Assembly (NCBI GenBank): GCA_963969495.1
Contig: OZ018328.1
Coordinates: forward strand, 130,828,545 to 130,892,544
Length of the DNA stretch: 64,000 nt
Source: Ceratothoa steindachneri
Lineage: Eukaryota > Arthropoda > Malacostraca > Isopoda > Cymothoidae
Direction: 5' to 3'
Part shown: piece after piece, positions 11,758 through 23,210 of the stretch
Position numbering within the stretch: position 1 is the stretch's first letter
Layout: every line of letters begins with the position of its first letter
Position numbers and translations under genes: made by a program
Notes under the pieces: generated by a model
What the model saw: the letters and a program-made list of their open reading frames with translations, nothing else
What the model was told of the DNA's origin: nothing
Database searches by the model: none

Positions 11758-13801
11758 CTACAGCCTTACTTGCCTTGTCTTCATAGCAGCAAAAGCATCA
11801 ATGACATCATCATAAGACAGCTGTTTTGAGACCTCACGATTTATACTAATGATTGCAAGTCCGCTGACCCGTTCTTGCCCCATGGAGTAGCTTTGAAAAG
11901 CTCCTCTTTGCACTAGCCATTGTGACAGCTTGAGTGTTAAATATTCTTAGTGTCACCCACATATTTGGATATACTTCAGTGAGCTTCTTTTCATGCAAGA
12001 AGCACATAAGTTCCATATTTGTCATGCTCAGTGAAGGAAGTTGTGGAAGATTCTTCATTTCCATTACAAGTTAGATACCATCAATATCTTCTTCACCATC
12101 ATGGAAAAGAGCAGTGCTCAAGGACTGGCAGTGCTCAAGCATCTCTTTTTTTTCATTTTGGGGAGATTTAGTAGCACTCCAAATTTCTCGTGCGCCTTTT
12201 CCAAAGTCTGAAATCTCTCATCCAATGAAGAAATGTCTCTATTTCCAACCACATTCAAGAAAATGGTTTCTATTTTTTTTTTAGTGAATCACCAATAGAC
12301 TCATCAGAGGACTCATAACTGGAGAGCTGTTTTGTTTTTCTCAAACGCTTTTCTTTGATAGTAGAATCCACGTTCATCTCTTTGGCTGTTTTAATAGCAT
12401 CAGTAAGCTATGAAGGATTGCCTGGTTTTTCCCAGCAAGTTGACAGCCAACTGCATGGTGAGTGACTGTAGAAGCTTCCTGACATGCTTGATCTTGCTGT
12501 GAATTTGGTGCCATACCTCAGTACAAATACAAAAACGGTAGGAGCCGACCTCTTCAGCTAAACTGGGTTTCTACTTTCACCGTGGGCTCTGGTGTTGTGT
12601 CCTTGACCTCCACAAGAAAATCTCTCACTTACCCAGCTTGGTACCTCACTGCCTCCACACTCTTAACCCTACTGTCCCATCTAGTCTCCTACGATGACTT
12701 CATGGTGATTCTAGCATGTCTCAGGAGGATAGTCCATCTGTAGTTGGAGGCTGAGAAGAGAAAAAATAATTTGAACAAATATCCAAAGTAGCCAATACTC
12801 TCTGTCGAGCTCTTTGCAGCCTCTTATACAACTAAATTTAAAGAGTGGGCCCCACATGAAACATAAAAGGCCCTTGGGTTCTTCTGGAGTAGCCTAGCCT
12901 GAACGCCTTTATTCTTCCCTTTTATATTGGCACTGTTATCATAGAACTGTCGTCTGCAGTCCTCAAAGGGGATGTTAAGGTTCTCCAGCTTTTTGAGGAT
13001 GAAAGTTAACAAGGCTTCTCCTATTAATTCCTCAGCCGCAAGAAAGCCCCAAAAGTTCTCTTTAATTTGTGGCTTGTCATTCTGTGACAGGGTCCTGGCA
13101 GAGAAAATTGATTCTTGTGACTAATATCACGTGTGCAATCCAGAATAATGGAATAATATTTGCACATTTCTATCTCTTCCACAATTTGCTGTAAGATTTT
13201 GTTGCTGATGCCCTGTATTAATTCATTCTGGATTCTGTTACCCAGGTAATGTGGATGTTTGTTCAAATCCCTTTCCGCCTTACGGAAGTGATCCATCATC
13301 ACAGGGTCAATCTGGCCATAAGTTCAACTTGCTTCAGAAAATTCATATTGTCTGGGTCATTCAGCTTTGCTGTCGTTCCCCTGAGGGCCAGCTTCCTCTT
13401 AGCCAAGGATTGAATTATGACCACTAATCAATGAAAAACCTTAGGCCACCTGTTTCTCTCAGCCTCTAGGAGTGCCAGCTCTTTGCCATCTATAGTCAGC
13501 CTCTTTGCAAGACGGACCACCAACTCCTTCCATTTTCTCATATTGTTAATGTGCTCCATGCTATTTTCATGGAGCTTAAGAATAGAGGGAGCAATTTTCC
13601 AGTTTGTGGCTCTTTCTTTGTTCAGTTTGAATTCTTTGACTGAAAAAGGTTTACAACAAAAACAGTGTAGAGTGTTTGTTTTTCTTGACTACATCAGCCA
13701 GCTTCTTTGGATTTTTTGTCCATTTGTTAACTGTCTGATGAAATAATCATGCTGACACCTTCTCCCATCGCTGTTTTGGGGAAAGGTAAATTTGTGTTAT
13801 A

Positions 13802-14729
13802 AAGGGTCTTTCAACAAGGACGCTCGAGATTTGTCAGGCAATAGTGGCCATGTTGTTGAAACGACATCTGGCAACCTTATTCTGAACTGTTCAGTAGTAC
13901 TTGGCAAGTCACGAGGGAAGGTTATATGGTTGAACAGCGTGTGCAAGTCACCAAATGTTATTATTAAAATCAATGCTCCGTTCGACAAACGTTCCGCGCA
14001 TTACATGATTTCTATCAGCTTCAGCGTCGAGGAACATTTTTGGATGAATGGATTTGTGAAAAAGCAAAATTGTCGGGTTTGGGACGAAAACAATCCACAT
14101 GAGATACAACAGTCCCAATTGCATCCCGACAAAGTCACAGTTTGGCGCGGATTTTTGTCTAAGGAATCATCGTTCCGTATTCTTTTGAGAACGAAGATGG
14201 GATTGCCATAAAAGATCGATGATAAGCAACTTCTTGTGGCTGCAAAGGTATTATATGCCTGATATGGATACTGACGACATGTGGTTCCAACAGGACGGCG
14301 CTACGTGCCACACTGCGCACGCCACGATAGACATCTTGCACCAGCGATTTCAGGGTAGGGTTATCTCGCGCGGCGGCGACGTCAACTGGCCCTCGAGATC
14401 ATGCGATTTAACGCCATTAGACTACTTTGGGGCTACCTTAAATCACAGGTCTATTCGAATATTCCGCAAACAGTTGATTTCCCTTTAAGTCAACATAACG
14501 AACACCATCCAGCAAATTCAGCCAGATTTATGCGACAAAGTCATCGAAAATTGGGCCACCCGAATACGTTCCACCAAGCGAAGCCGCGGTGGACATTTGA
14601 ACGAGGTCATATTCCACACTTAATGCCATAAAATGTACTTTCAAATTTAAAATAAATTGAGTGTCTATATCACACACGACTTGTTTTATTTACATTTAAA
14701 AATCGAGCGACCTTATTTAAAGACCCTAT
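13802..14729 (+). mobile_element. DD41D-type Tc1/mariner-like element inserted in hAT
   Basis: The ends are imperfect terminal inverted repeats: the left end reads AAGGGTCTTTCAACAAGGAC and the complement of the right end reads TAGGGTCTTTAAATAAGG. Each is followed by a shared GCTCGA, and TA flanks both sides as a target duplication. The element interrupts the reading of the hAT pseudogene cleanly, so it inserted after the hAT copy was in place. At about 0.93 kb it is shorter than a full-length mariner relative, consistent with internal loss. Confidence 0.75.
13990..14640 (+). pseudogene. Broken DD41D-like transposase
   Basis: Catalytic domain remnants of an IS630/Tc1/mariner-family transposase. 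The first catalytic block, normally DEAHF, reads VEEHFWMNGFV (near 14025), so the first Asp is lost. KQNCRVW and HPDKVTVWRGF follow. After a stop near 14210 the second block MWFQQDGATCH (about 14280) and the third SCDLTPLDYF (about 14400) appear in another frame. There are 41 residues between the second Asp and the Asp of PLD, which gives the DD41D label; subfamily (rosa, visitor or other) is not decided. It encodes no active enzyme. Confidence 0.75.
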
Positions 14730-15076
14730 AATTGGAATGGTCCCCTTTGAATGATCTTTGCTATAAGTTTGTCAGATACAACAGATGGTGAGTCAGCAGA
14801 GTCTATTGCTGGAGTTGATATACCAGTGTGCTGTCCTAAGTGAATAGGACAGGTTGTTTTACCTTTTTGACGCTAGGCAGCACTACTGGGGCGGAAATAA
14901 ATGGCAAGCTACTCTGATGTAGATTGGATTGCGGGAAGACTTTCTCTTCTTCCAGATTGGGTGTCAGAGACCCCTCCATCACTGAGTACCAAGGTGGATG
15001 CGGCTGCTAGCCCAGTAGTGGCAGGGGTGGGTGTTAAATATTTCAGAAGTGAATCTAAAAAGAGACACTTAGGCAT

Positions 15077-15900
15077 TTAATAAACTGGGTGTTTACGTGA
15101 GAAGGTAAATACATGGTAATTGTGAAACCAAAATTTCATAACTTGTACCTGACACCTGACATAATTACATTCCCTGACATAGGACATCCTAAACATAGCT
15201 GCAAACTAATGTCAATATAAACATCTCAAAATTTTAAGATTTAAATAATTACTGTATATGGAACAATAACTTCAGTACACCGTTCAAATTAAATTTAATA
15301 CAATGGTAATGACATATCTCTGATAGAGATTATATATTTTTAGGTTATGTTGATATTCTCAGAATTTAAACGACCTTGTGTATGCTTATTAGCTCAATTG
15401 AGATCATACGAGACTTAATTTGATTATGTGACGTTGGTTTCAGCGCATTAGAGAGGCTGACCTAACAGTATGTAATGCTGCCCAAAAATTGGTGGACACA
15501 AGTTAATGAAATAGCCTACTACTGATACCAATACGAGTATTTTTCTGCTTTCATTTTATCAGGTGCAGGCTCAGCAAAGTCATTTTTGACGCTTCAACAC
15601 TGGCAACATCGAAGTTAAAGCATCGAGGAAGTTCGACATCTCAGTGAGTCTTTCGGTGCGTTAGAGCATAAACTTTAAAAGAAACGATCTCTATCAACAA
15701 TGTTACGAGTATCACTACATGCATTTCTTACATCACTCTCTTTTCCACCTGCTTCAACACAGAAGTAACTTTATAATATTAAAATAAGTTAACGAAGCAG
15801 TACTGTCACTACGAGAGCTAACGTTAGGCCATTACCATTACGAGCTAGCCGATATGCCAGAACATACGTTCGATTCTGTTTATGCACCATTCATGACACC
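15077..15900. other. No recognised feature
   Basis: AT-rich sequence upstream of the hAT ATG. It could contain the hAT 5' flank and terminal repeat, which I did not identify. Confidence 0.4.
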
Positions 15901-17660
15901 ATTACCTCGGCTTATTTCTTGTTTCTCCCCATTTTTGTGTTTTGTCGTTTTTTAGTATTTTCATAAATGCTCTAAGAGAGCAATAGGTCTGGAGTTGTTT
16001 GGTTGTTTGGGTCTTTATGTTGTTTGTGCAATAAGAAATTGTGCTAGGCCTTAAATTCTTTCGGGAAGTATTAAGAGACTAGCGAGACGTTATAGAGGTG
16101 TGTTAATGTTGGATAGATGGCTTCTAGCAGGTGTTGCATGATTTTGGTTGGGAGACCGGGAAGACCGGGGAGACTAGGTAATCGTTTTGTTGTCTTTGTT
16201 ATGTAGCGTTTTTATCCTCGATGGAGATTGGAGTGGTTAATGTTGTTGCGTTTTCGAGGACGTACATATCGATCAATGGGGCCGGTTTTAGCTCGTTGGC
16301 ATGAAGGCACCACTCCTGGGCTTCCTGAAAGTGCTTTTGTGCCTGTGGTTTGGGTGGACTATGTGTGTGTACTTGGTCCTAATGTGACCTGAATGCCTCG
16401 AGGATGTCATCCACGTTCTTAAGCGTGTGGTTGTCTATTTGTAATTTCATGGGCTTCGGGGGGTCCGTATCTAACATTCTCCTGACCCGCCCCAGATAAA
16501 GGAGGGGTCAGCGCAATTAGCATCCTCCGCAAGGCGGATGATCTCACCCCACTGTCGGTTCCTGTCAAGCCGCATTAACTGCAAGATGCGGGCACGGAGG
16601 AGTGTAATGTTTGGTTGTCGTGGTTTTCTGCCGTAATGATTGTTATATATTGTGATGAATCTTTGGGCTTGTATTGAGAATATGACATGTTTTATGAGTG
16701 CGTATGTTTATAAGTTGAGTGTACGTGTTACGGGCTATTTCAATGGTGTCTATGAGTGCCTTCCAGTGGTTGTCTAGCTATGAGGAAATGGTCCCCGGGA
16801 GGTTGAGGCTGCAAGGTGAGTGTGTGGCTATGTGGTTTCTGAACTCTACCCAGTTCGTTTTTATGTAATTAAATAGGGGCGATGTAAGAATTGGAAGAGG
16901 AGAGGCAGAAGTAGGTGATAGATGAGGATGTGGTCGGATTGTAAGTGGGAACCCGAAGCTGTGTGAATGTGTTATCTTGATACCTTATCGTTCCGGAGGA
17001 CCACGTCCGGGATGATGCCCGCCCGCGCGTGCCGAAGAACGTATGGGAGGACTGGCCGACGTGCTCGCAACGGAAACGTCGCAAGGCATCGACCAAATAC
17101 TTTCCCGCATCGTTTGTCCTGGTTGAAAATAGTGTAGGATGGTGTGCATTTAGGTCCATACGAAGAAGATTGGAAGATTATAGTTTAGCAGCGCCCGGAG
17201 TTGAACATCTATGTGCAGTTGTAGGCGGGGTGGTGCGTAGTGAGTAGCAACTAGGATTGGGCCAGCGTCTGTGTATATTTTGCAGGCTAAGAAAGAATCG
17301 TCTCTTGTGTCTATGAGTGTATACAGCATTTTACTAGCATCGCCGATCCTAGATGAGGCATCTGGGGTGTTAAGTATGTGTGGTAGCCTGAAATGCGTAG
17401 CCTAGTATTTAGGGTGTGTGGACTGGTAGAGTTCAGAAGGATTATGTCTGGATGTTATGTGTTTAGTACGGTATGGTGAATACCGTTCCAACTACACACG
17501 TTTATTTGTTCACGCACAACGACCTATCACGGGTGAGAGCGTAGTGCGCGTATAGCCTTACGGTCCGCCCACTTCTGGCACTCGGGCTGGATGGGGGCGG
17601 GGCGCCGCAATGACCTTTACACGATGTATGTGGGATTGGGGGTTTGTGTGTGAGGGTGTG
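15900..17660 (-). pseudogene. Non-LTR retrotransposon relic (APE endonuclease and linker)
   Basis: On the minus strand, from about 17470 down, I read an AP-endonuclease-like domain of a LINE: HNPSELYQSTH, then KIYTDAGPILVATHYAPP, LNYNLPIFFV, and after a frameshift DLNAHHPTLFSTRTNDAGK (about 17159) with a Gly-Thr-Arg-Gly-Arg turn and a SDHILIYHLL end (about 16930). Downstream come linker phrases before the RT: MKLQIDNHTLKNVDDILEAF (about 16440) and FQEAQEWCLHANELKPAPLI (about 16300). No RT core is preserved. Upstream, 17500-17660 may hold decayed ORF1. Multiple stops and shifts make this dead. The clade (I, Jockey or R1 group) is not resolved. Confidence 0.7.
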
Positions 17661-17945
17661 GATGATGTTTTTATAAGCGTAATGAGGATAGAGGGTGGTG
17701 CGATATTCGGGGCCTGGAAAGGGATGTGTGCAAGTGGTTTTGGTGTGTGAGGTGTTCTGAGAGTCTGACCCTTTTAATAGGAAAATTTCTCTGTTGGATA
17801 ACAAAGGGTAAAAGGGAGGGAGGAAGGGGGGGGGGCACCAAGTCAACATATTTCATATTCAAGTTTAAGAAGTCTCCTGATTTGGGTTGGACCGTCAACA
17901 AGGTCTGCTGACCAAAGGGTCGCGAGCCCTCGCTTATTCTGATTT
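17660..17945. other. Purine-rich spacer with G9 run
   Basis: Contains a G-rich stretch (17815-17836, GGGAGGAAGGGGGGGGGG). The open frames on both strands here are shadows of low complexity. No domain recognised. Confidence 0.35.
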
Positions 17946-17949
17946 ATGA

Positions 17950-18495
17950 CCACACATAAAATAATATAACCAAGCGTATCATATTATAGCCTAGCCAAAT
18001 ATATCCTAGACTAGTATAGCATACCATACCCTAGACTAGAATAACCTTGCATAGCTTAGCCTATTATAGCCTTGGTTAGTTAGCCTATCGTAGCGTATGA
18101 TAGTATTACCTAGCCTAGCAGAGCATAGCCCTACCTAGCTCATTATACTTTAGCCTACCCTAGCATAGCATAGCATAGCGCTATCTATCCTAGTATAGCT
18201 TAGCATAGCTTAGCATATCCTAGCATAGTATAACCTAGCCTAACATTAACTATCCTAGACAAGTATAGCCTATACTATCCTAATATACCTTAGTCAAGCA
18301 AAGCTTAGTATTGTCTAGCCTAACATACTATATGTTATCCTATCATAGCATTTTATAGCCTAAATTAGCATAGTATATCTTACCCTTGTACATTATAACT
18401 TAGCAAAGTTTAGCATAGTATAGCCTAGCATAGTATGGCCTATCCTTAGAATTACCTAGCAGATTATAGCATATTATAGCCTAGTCTAGTTTAGC
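17950..18495. repeat. Degenerate TAGCN pentamer repeat block
   Basis: About 545 bp made mostly of 5-mers of the forms TAGCC, TAGCA, TAGTA and TAACC in irregular order (for example TAGCATAGCATAGCG near 18165). The 5-base phase is kept over long runs with point changes, so it looks like an old simple-sequence or satellite tract. No coding frame survives in it. Confidence 0.85.
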
Positions 18496-19685
18496 GGAGT
18501 ATCCGCCGAATAGTTATGATGTTATTGACAAAACAAAATAATTCCCAGGCTAACCTTGGGAAGACTTTGACAATTATATAATTCGAAAGAGAATGTGAAA
18601 CAACATAAGGTTTTTAAATTTCGTTAGTATCGCCCAAATATTTATGATGTTATTACAAACAAAAACACACCAAAAAACGGGGACCGACCGACCGACATAG
18701 TGAGATGTAGAGTCACTCGCGACCTGACTCGCACGCGACTAAAAATGAGATCTCATTCCTTGGACCCCTCCCTCCTTTTACATAAAATCTCTATTTGCAT
18801 TGACAATTTTACACTCGAAAGTAGGTCAGTGGGATTATTTTTCCCGATATTCAATAGGCTGTTGGCTCATTCATAAGCAAATTTATTGGGGAATCATAAT
18901 ACATACTGGCTGGTTACAACCCCATTTAGCTGTTTACTAATAAGATATTACATAATGAACTATTAAACTACGGTGAGTATATAGTGGTGGGTGTGTGAAA
19001 GAATAAAAAACATATCAATGGTGGAAATTATGAGAGATGAAAAGGACTCGATGGTAAATCTAAGTAACATTAAACAATTGTGAATTTGCCTGCATATACT
19101 CGGTAATCGAATGTTCGACTCTAAATAGTTTATCCGAATATATACGGGTACATCAAAAGTTTGAAGGATTTCAGAACTTTTTCCCGAGATATTATGTTTG
19201 TTAGCTCACATTGGAGGTAGCACAAAGTACACAATATATTAAAATCCAGAAAACAATTGTCATATTTTGTTAACTTTGTTGACAATAAAAAGGTTGGTTG
19301 GTTAAACTTCCAGACATTCGGAAAAAAATATAATAGAAACATCTGTAATAAACAACAAGTAGGGAGAGAAAGGTGGGAGAATGAGGAAACAGTTGGATAA
19401 GTGGAATGAATATGAAGAGTATAAACACAATGTTGCAAGCATATACCTCTCCAAGCCTTAATTTGTGGCTATCGGGGATGGGTTCTTATTATAAACCATC
19501 ACGAAAATGTCTGATGCGAACCTTTTGAACTGTCTTGTGTTGCCAGATGAGGTCATTTTTAGCAAATATTCCACCACCACCCTAAACCATCCTGATTCAC
19601 CATCTATTAAGCCCTAGTTATCCTTCTATGCCCAATCAAAATTTTTCCATATAATTTACCTGCAATACTCACCTTTCTTCTCTTT
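18496..19685. other. No recognised gene
   Basis: AT-rich. A minus-strand open frame at 19130-19438 is hydrophobic and Cys/Leu/Phe-rich with no recognisable domain, so I do not call it a gene. Confidence 0.4.
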
Positions 19686-19689
19686 ACGT

Positions 19690-19860
19690 TTATTCAACAG
19701 CACTATCACTTTTTTCCTCCCGTCATTAGGCGTTCATCCACCAGACCCAATTATATTTACCTCTGCATCATTTTAGAAGTCATCAAAGTATTCTCGTTAT
19801 CTACTTTTCTTCCTCTCATTGCTAACAAGTACCCTGTCCTTCTTCTTCTTGATGTTCATG
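19690..19860 (-). pseudogene. Possible non-LTR RT linker fragment
   Basis: On the minus strand, out-of-frame phrases resemble the linker before the RT of RTE-like LINEs: a REYFDDF-like phrase near 19790 and TPNDGRKKVIVLL near 19730. The similarity is short and needs frame changes, so this is a weak call. Confidence 0.28.
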
Positions 19861-21099
19861 ATGTCTTATTAAATAAATCACCTCGTGTACAAATGCATAT
19901 TTCCTATATTGGGGAAGATAAGAACATTGTCTGAACCGTTTGACAAATTTCCTCTGTCAACCAGATATCAGTTTCTTGCCTTTGCTTAATCTAGTCACAA
20001 TATTTCATCTGTCAAAGAGATTTCAGTCCTTGGCCTTTTTATCTATACTAAGGAGATAACACAGCTCTCTCGCGTGAAAAGGATTATCTTTATTCATAAT
20101 TCCATTCCAATTTCTCTTCCCTTTCAGTTGACCTACAAATTTAACACCATGTGTGATCTATTTATAATATACTATTATTTAAAGATGTTGAGATTATCAT
20201 TCCAATATTTGAACTCCTGTAAAAGATCATTAAAAGCTTTGGTTGCGTACTTGGGTAAAATATTTTTATTTTAAAGGTAAACTTTATTTTGAAACTTAGG
20301 TAATTCCTACTCATTACCTTCCAAGATGTTTAGGTCTTCTGTTATATAATCACATTTCAGTGATTTGCTTAATGATTTTAGCTCTTTAATTGTATTCAAA
20401 TGATTAATAATTAAGACAATTGTGTGAAAGCTTAAGAGACCAGGGGAATACAAAACCAGTGATATGCACATTTCTCGGTATAAATGTTGGCACTAATACT
20501 TATCGCTCACGGGAGGATCCCGACAAGAAAATAGAAGGAAGATTAATGCCCCCTTTAAAGCACAAATATGCGTTTAAATTAACTCGATGTTATAAAGAAT
20601 AAAGTAAGCTAATTTAAATTGAATTTGCATTCTTACCAAGTATTCTCTCGTTGAAGCGTATGCCGTGTAATTATGTTTCGTTGAAAGGGGCATTTGTTAG
20701 CGTGTCTCTAAGAATGAGAGCAAAAAAGTACATCAATAATAGCGCATTTTACACGCACATATATGGTGCTTACGAATGGTGTGTTTGAGACGATGCCATT
20801 TTTTTTGCTCACTAGATAGATACTGTCTCACGACATAGAAAATCGATTCGAATCGGTACTAGTCATAATTTGAGAAGATGCAGCCTAAAAATAAATAAGC
20901 ATTCCATTGTAAAATATTACTGTAAAATTGGTAGTAGCTTACTATAAGTTTTGCAGTAAAATACTGCTACACCTTTTGCTAAAGTTTCCCTGGGAGTTTT
21001 GGGCACGAAGATTGGATGCTGGAATTTGCCACACTTAGTTTTTGGTAGATCTGTGTAAGACACAAAAGTTTAATGTAAACATTTTAACAAAGCTTCTTA
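19861..21099. other. No recognised gene
   Basis: AT-rich sequence with short open frames (20074-20274, 20420-20602) that carry no recognisable domain. Confidence 0.4.
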
Positions 21100-22292
21100 T
21101 ACATAACACTCTAATTTAAAAACAGGATTTTTTTGAGGCTTTGAATAGATTATATTTTTTCTTTTAATTTGGTTATGACCTAAGTATATTTGAAGTTTTT
21201 ATCCAAGTTCTTTTTATGAGACCCTTTTGAGTTTGAAAAAACAACAAAATGGTAAATATGATTATCGAATGCTTTGGATTAAAAAAACAACAACAAGGAT
21301 TACAATTAGTGAAGTTCAGAAAAATTATTAAAATTTAGGCATGGCTGCTTTTTTATTTTATTTTTTGTATATTCGAAAGTTTATTGAAGTTATTTCTAAA
21401 ATAGATTTTCACTTTTAATCTTTATCATTAGGAAAAGCTACTGGCCCATAAAAATGAGTAGTGCAAAATGAAATTATTAGAGAAAATTTAGATTGAGAAA
21501 AAATAATGATGAGGATTATATTTTCCGTATTTAAAAAGTATTCCAATAAAAGAATTTTTGGCCTTTTGGCCACAAATTATTAGGAGATATTTACTGGTTT
21601 TCCATATATTCAAAGCTTTTATCAAAGTTATTTCTAAGAGGTGCTTTAGATTTTGAAACAGGAAAAAGTTTTTCACTAACTCTATAATTTAAGAAGGGGA
21701 TTTTTTTGAGTATTTGAATAATAATTTCATCTTCGTTTGGTTATGACTTATGTTTTTTATCAAAGTTATTTCTAATATTTCTTTTATAATATCAAAAAAC
21801 AAAATGGTGAAGTTCAGAAATAAATATAAGTATCGAAAATTTGAGATGTTCAGAAAATTTATTTTTATATATCTTCTATATCTCTATATTTTAGCAACGT
21901 GTTATTTTGAAAGGGGGGAAATTTAGTTTAGAGTTCCTTTTTAAAATTATTATAATAGCCGAAGTTCAGAAAATTTATAAAAATTTAACCATGGCTGCTT
22001 TTTTAGATTTGAAATTTTAATCTTAGTAGCGAAGCCATTTTTTGTTTTTTATATGTGAATCTTTTATATAAATAAGCAGGCAATGGTTTCGCTACTAAGA
22101 TTAAAATTAAAATCTAAAAAAAGCAGCCATGGTTAAATTTTTATAAATTTTCTGAACTTCGCAAATTATAATAATTTTAAAAAGGAACTCTAAACTAAAT
22201 TTCCCCCCTTTCAAAATATTACGTTTTTAAAATATAGTTATAGAAGAAGAAGAAGATATATAAAATCCCCTTCTTAAATTATAGAGTTAGTG
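21100..22292. repeat. AT-rich repeat complex with large palindrome
   Basis: Two kinds of structure overlap. First, direct repeats: the phrase GAAGTTCAGAAAA...AAATTTA...CATGGCTGC occurs near 21313-21348 and 21960-22000, and CTCTA(TA)ATTTAAGAA..GGATTTTTTTGAG near 21108 and 21681. Second, an inverted repeat: about 21883-22035 is mirrored by about 22081-22250, and 21674-21705 is mirrored by 22262-22292. The centre lies near 22055. The asymmetric extra bases in the left arm suggest a palindromic element with one arm longer. It may be a foldback or MITE family; no TSD was defined. Confidence 0.7.
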
Positions 22293-22413
22293 ATGATGAT
22301 GATGATGGTGATTAGTGATGATTTATGTTACTATTTTTCCTCACTCTATACTTTTTACTCCCTAAATAAAAGAATGAAGATGAGAAATGTTTGAATAAAA
22401 TAAATTAAAAAAA

Positions 22414-22678
22414 TGGCATTCGAAGAGATAATATATAAAATTTTTTGAGGAAAATAAGAATTACGATTACAGAAGAGACGATCAAAGAGAAGTTATTTAA
22501 AAAAGTATTGAAAAATTTCTGCTGGAGGAAGATAAATATATTTCAGAAGAATTTGACGCTATAGGAAAGGTAACTAAAAAATTTGATCCTGAAATAGAAA
22601 CCAATCCTAATAACTTGGCCGTAGGCCAAAGAATAAAGGTCTGCCGACGAAACACAAGTTTCACTTGTAAGGAGTGGT
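22414..22678 (+). pseudogene. Unrecognised coding remnant
   Basis: After an ATG at about 22414 a frame shift leads into an acidic, Lys-rich reading. The clearest part runs from FLLEEDKYISEEFDAIGK (about 22520) to QRIKVCRRNTSFTCKEW and a TGA at 22678. It has protein-like composition but one internal stop and one shift. I do not recognise the family and assign no function. Confidence 0.25.
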
Positions 22679-22700
22679 GAAGCCGCTCCTCTTGTTAATC

Positions 22701-22784
22701 ATATAGGATCTTTTCTCTTATTATGGCGCAATTTCGTCTCCTCAGCCAGATGGCTGAACGGCCGGGTATTCGAGTGAGTAGCTC
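22701..22784 (+). repeat. Left terminal inverted repeat
   Basis: About 84 bp matching the reverse complement of 29688-29771 with a few differences. The core CTCCTCAGCCAGATGGCTGA (22738-22757) is identical in both and contains the small palindrome TCAGCCAGATGGCTGA. An internal echo, ACTCGAGTGAGTAGC, recurs at 22813-22828. Confidence 0.8.
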
Positions 22785-22879
22785 ATCAGATATTTTTTCT
22801 GGAATGGGTAGTTACTCGAGTGAGTAGCCTGTGACATTTTTAGTTTTACGATATCCTTTGGTTTGCTTGGATGCATAGG

Positions 22880-23134
22880 TATTGTTTTGACACTTAATAA
22901 ATGGCAACGTAAGATCTTGCTAGGGAGGTGCAAAATATTTTCGATCAAGCAGTCATGTATTTGCAAGAAAGAGGTATTGTGCATCAACAGAGAAGTTGCA
23001 AAAATGGACACAACACGAAACTTCGTTGTCCCATTACCCACATGTATGGCACTATCACAAACAAGGGTGTAAAAGAAAATCCGGATCAAATTTACAAAGC
23101 CATTGTAAAGTTTTATCCATTAAATAATGCTTAG
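22880..23134 (+). pseudogene. Remnant open frame inside the TIR element
   Basis: The frame ATG-GCA-ACG stops at the fourth codon, then stays open to a TAG at 23132-23134. It includes REVQNIFDQAVMYLQERG, a Cys/His cluster (RSCKNGHNTKLRCPITHMYG) and PDQIYKAIVKFYP. The Cys-X2-3-Gly-His spacing could be a zinc-binding head of a transposase, but this is a guess. It belongs positionally to the outer TIR element. Confidence 0.3.
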
Positions 23135-23205
23135 CTTTTACGTATTTACTTTCCTTAACTTCTTTTTAATAAATAATGTTTAGCTTTTAATTTTTTTCTA
23201 CTTTT

Positions 23206-23210
23206 CTTAA
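23206..23210 (+). other. Target-site duplication CTTAA (left)
   Basis: The five bases CTTAA immediately before the TGTGAGGG start of the 5' LTR match CTTAA at 29521-29525, just after the 3' LTR. A 5 bp duplication is typical of Ty3/gypsy integrase. Confidence 0.75.

Larger units (their letters stand above)
11758..15076 (-). pseudogene. hAT-superfamily transposase pseudogene (ZMYM1/TTF type)
   Basis: A DNA-transposon transposase relic read from 15076 (ATG, reading MPKCLFLDSLLKYLTP) down to a TAG at 11758-11760. In order I can read an N-terminal spacer, a segment ending in KIIQRGPFQLY (about 14740), a TTF-type zinc-finger region (NGQKIQRSWL then FCCKPFSVKEF, about 13700-13620), MRKWKELVVRLAKRL (about 13540), a DUF4371-like stretch (SIILDCTRDISHKNQFSL, about 13100), the ribonuclease-fold phrase FYDNSANIKGKNKGVQARLL (about 12910) and the C-terminal hAT dimerisation signature (ASAKRSFSKL, about 11910) followed by AIISINREVSKQLSYDDVIDAF. 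Several frameshifts and stops break it. A DD41D-like element is inserted at 13802-14729, between PFQLY and FTFPQNSD. Terminal repeats were not found. Confidence 0.85.

Noticed and set aside
17502..17901. Pro/His-rich minus-strand frames as a gene
   Set aside because: They overlap a G-run and the likely decayed ORF1 of the adjacent LINE relic; no zinc-knuckle spacing is intact.
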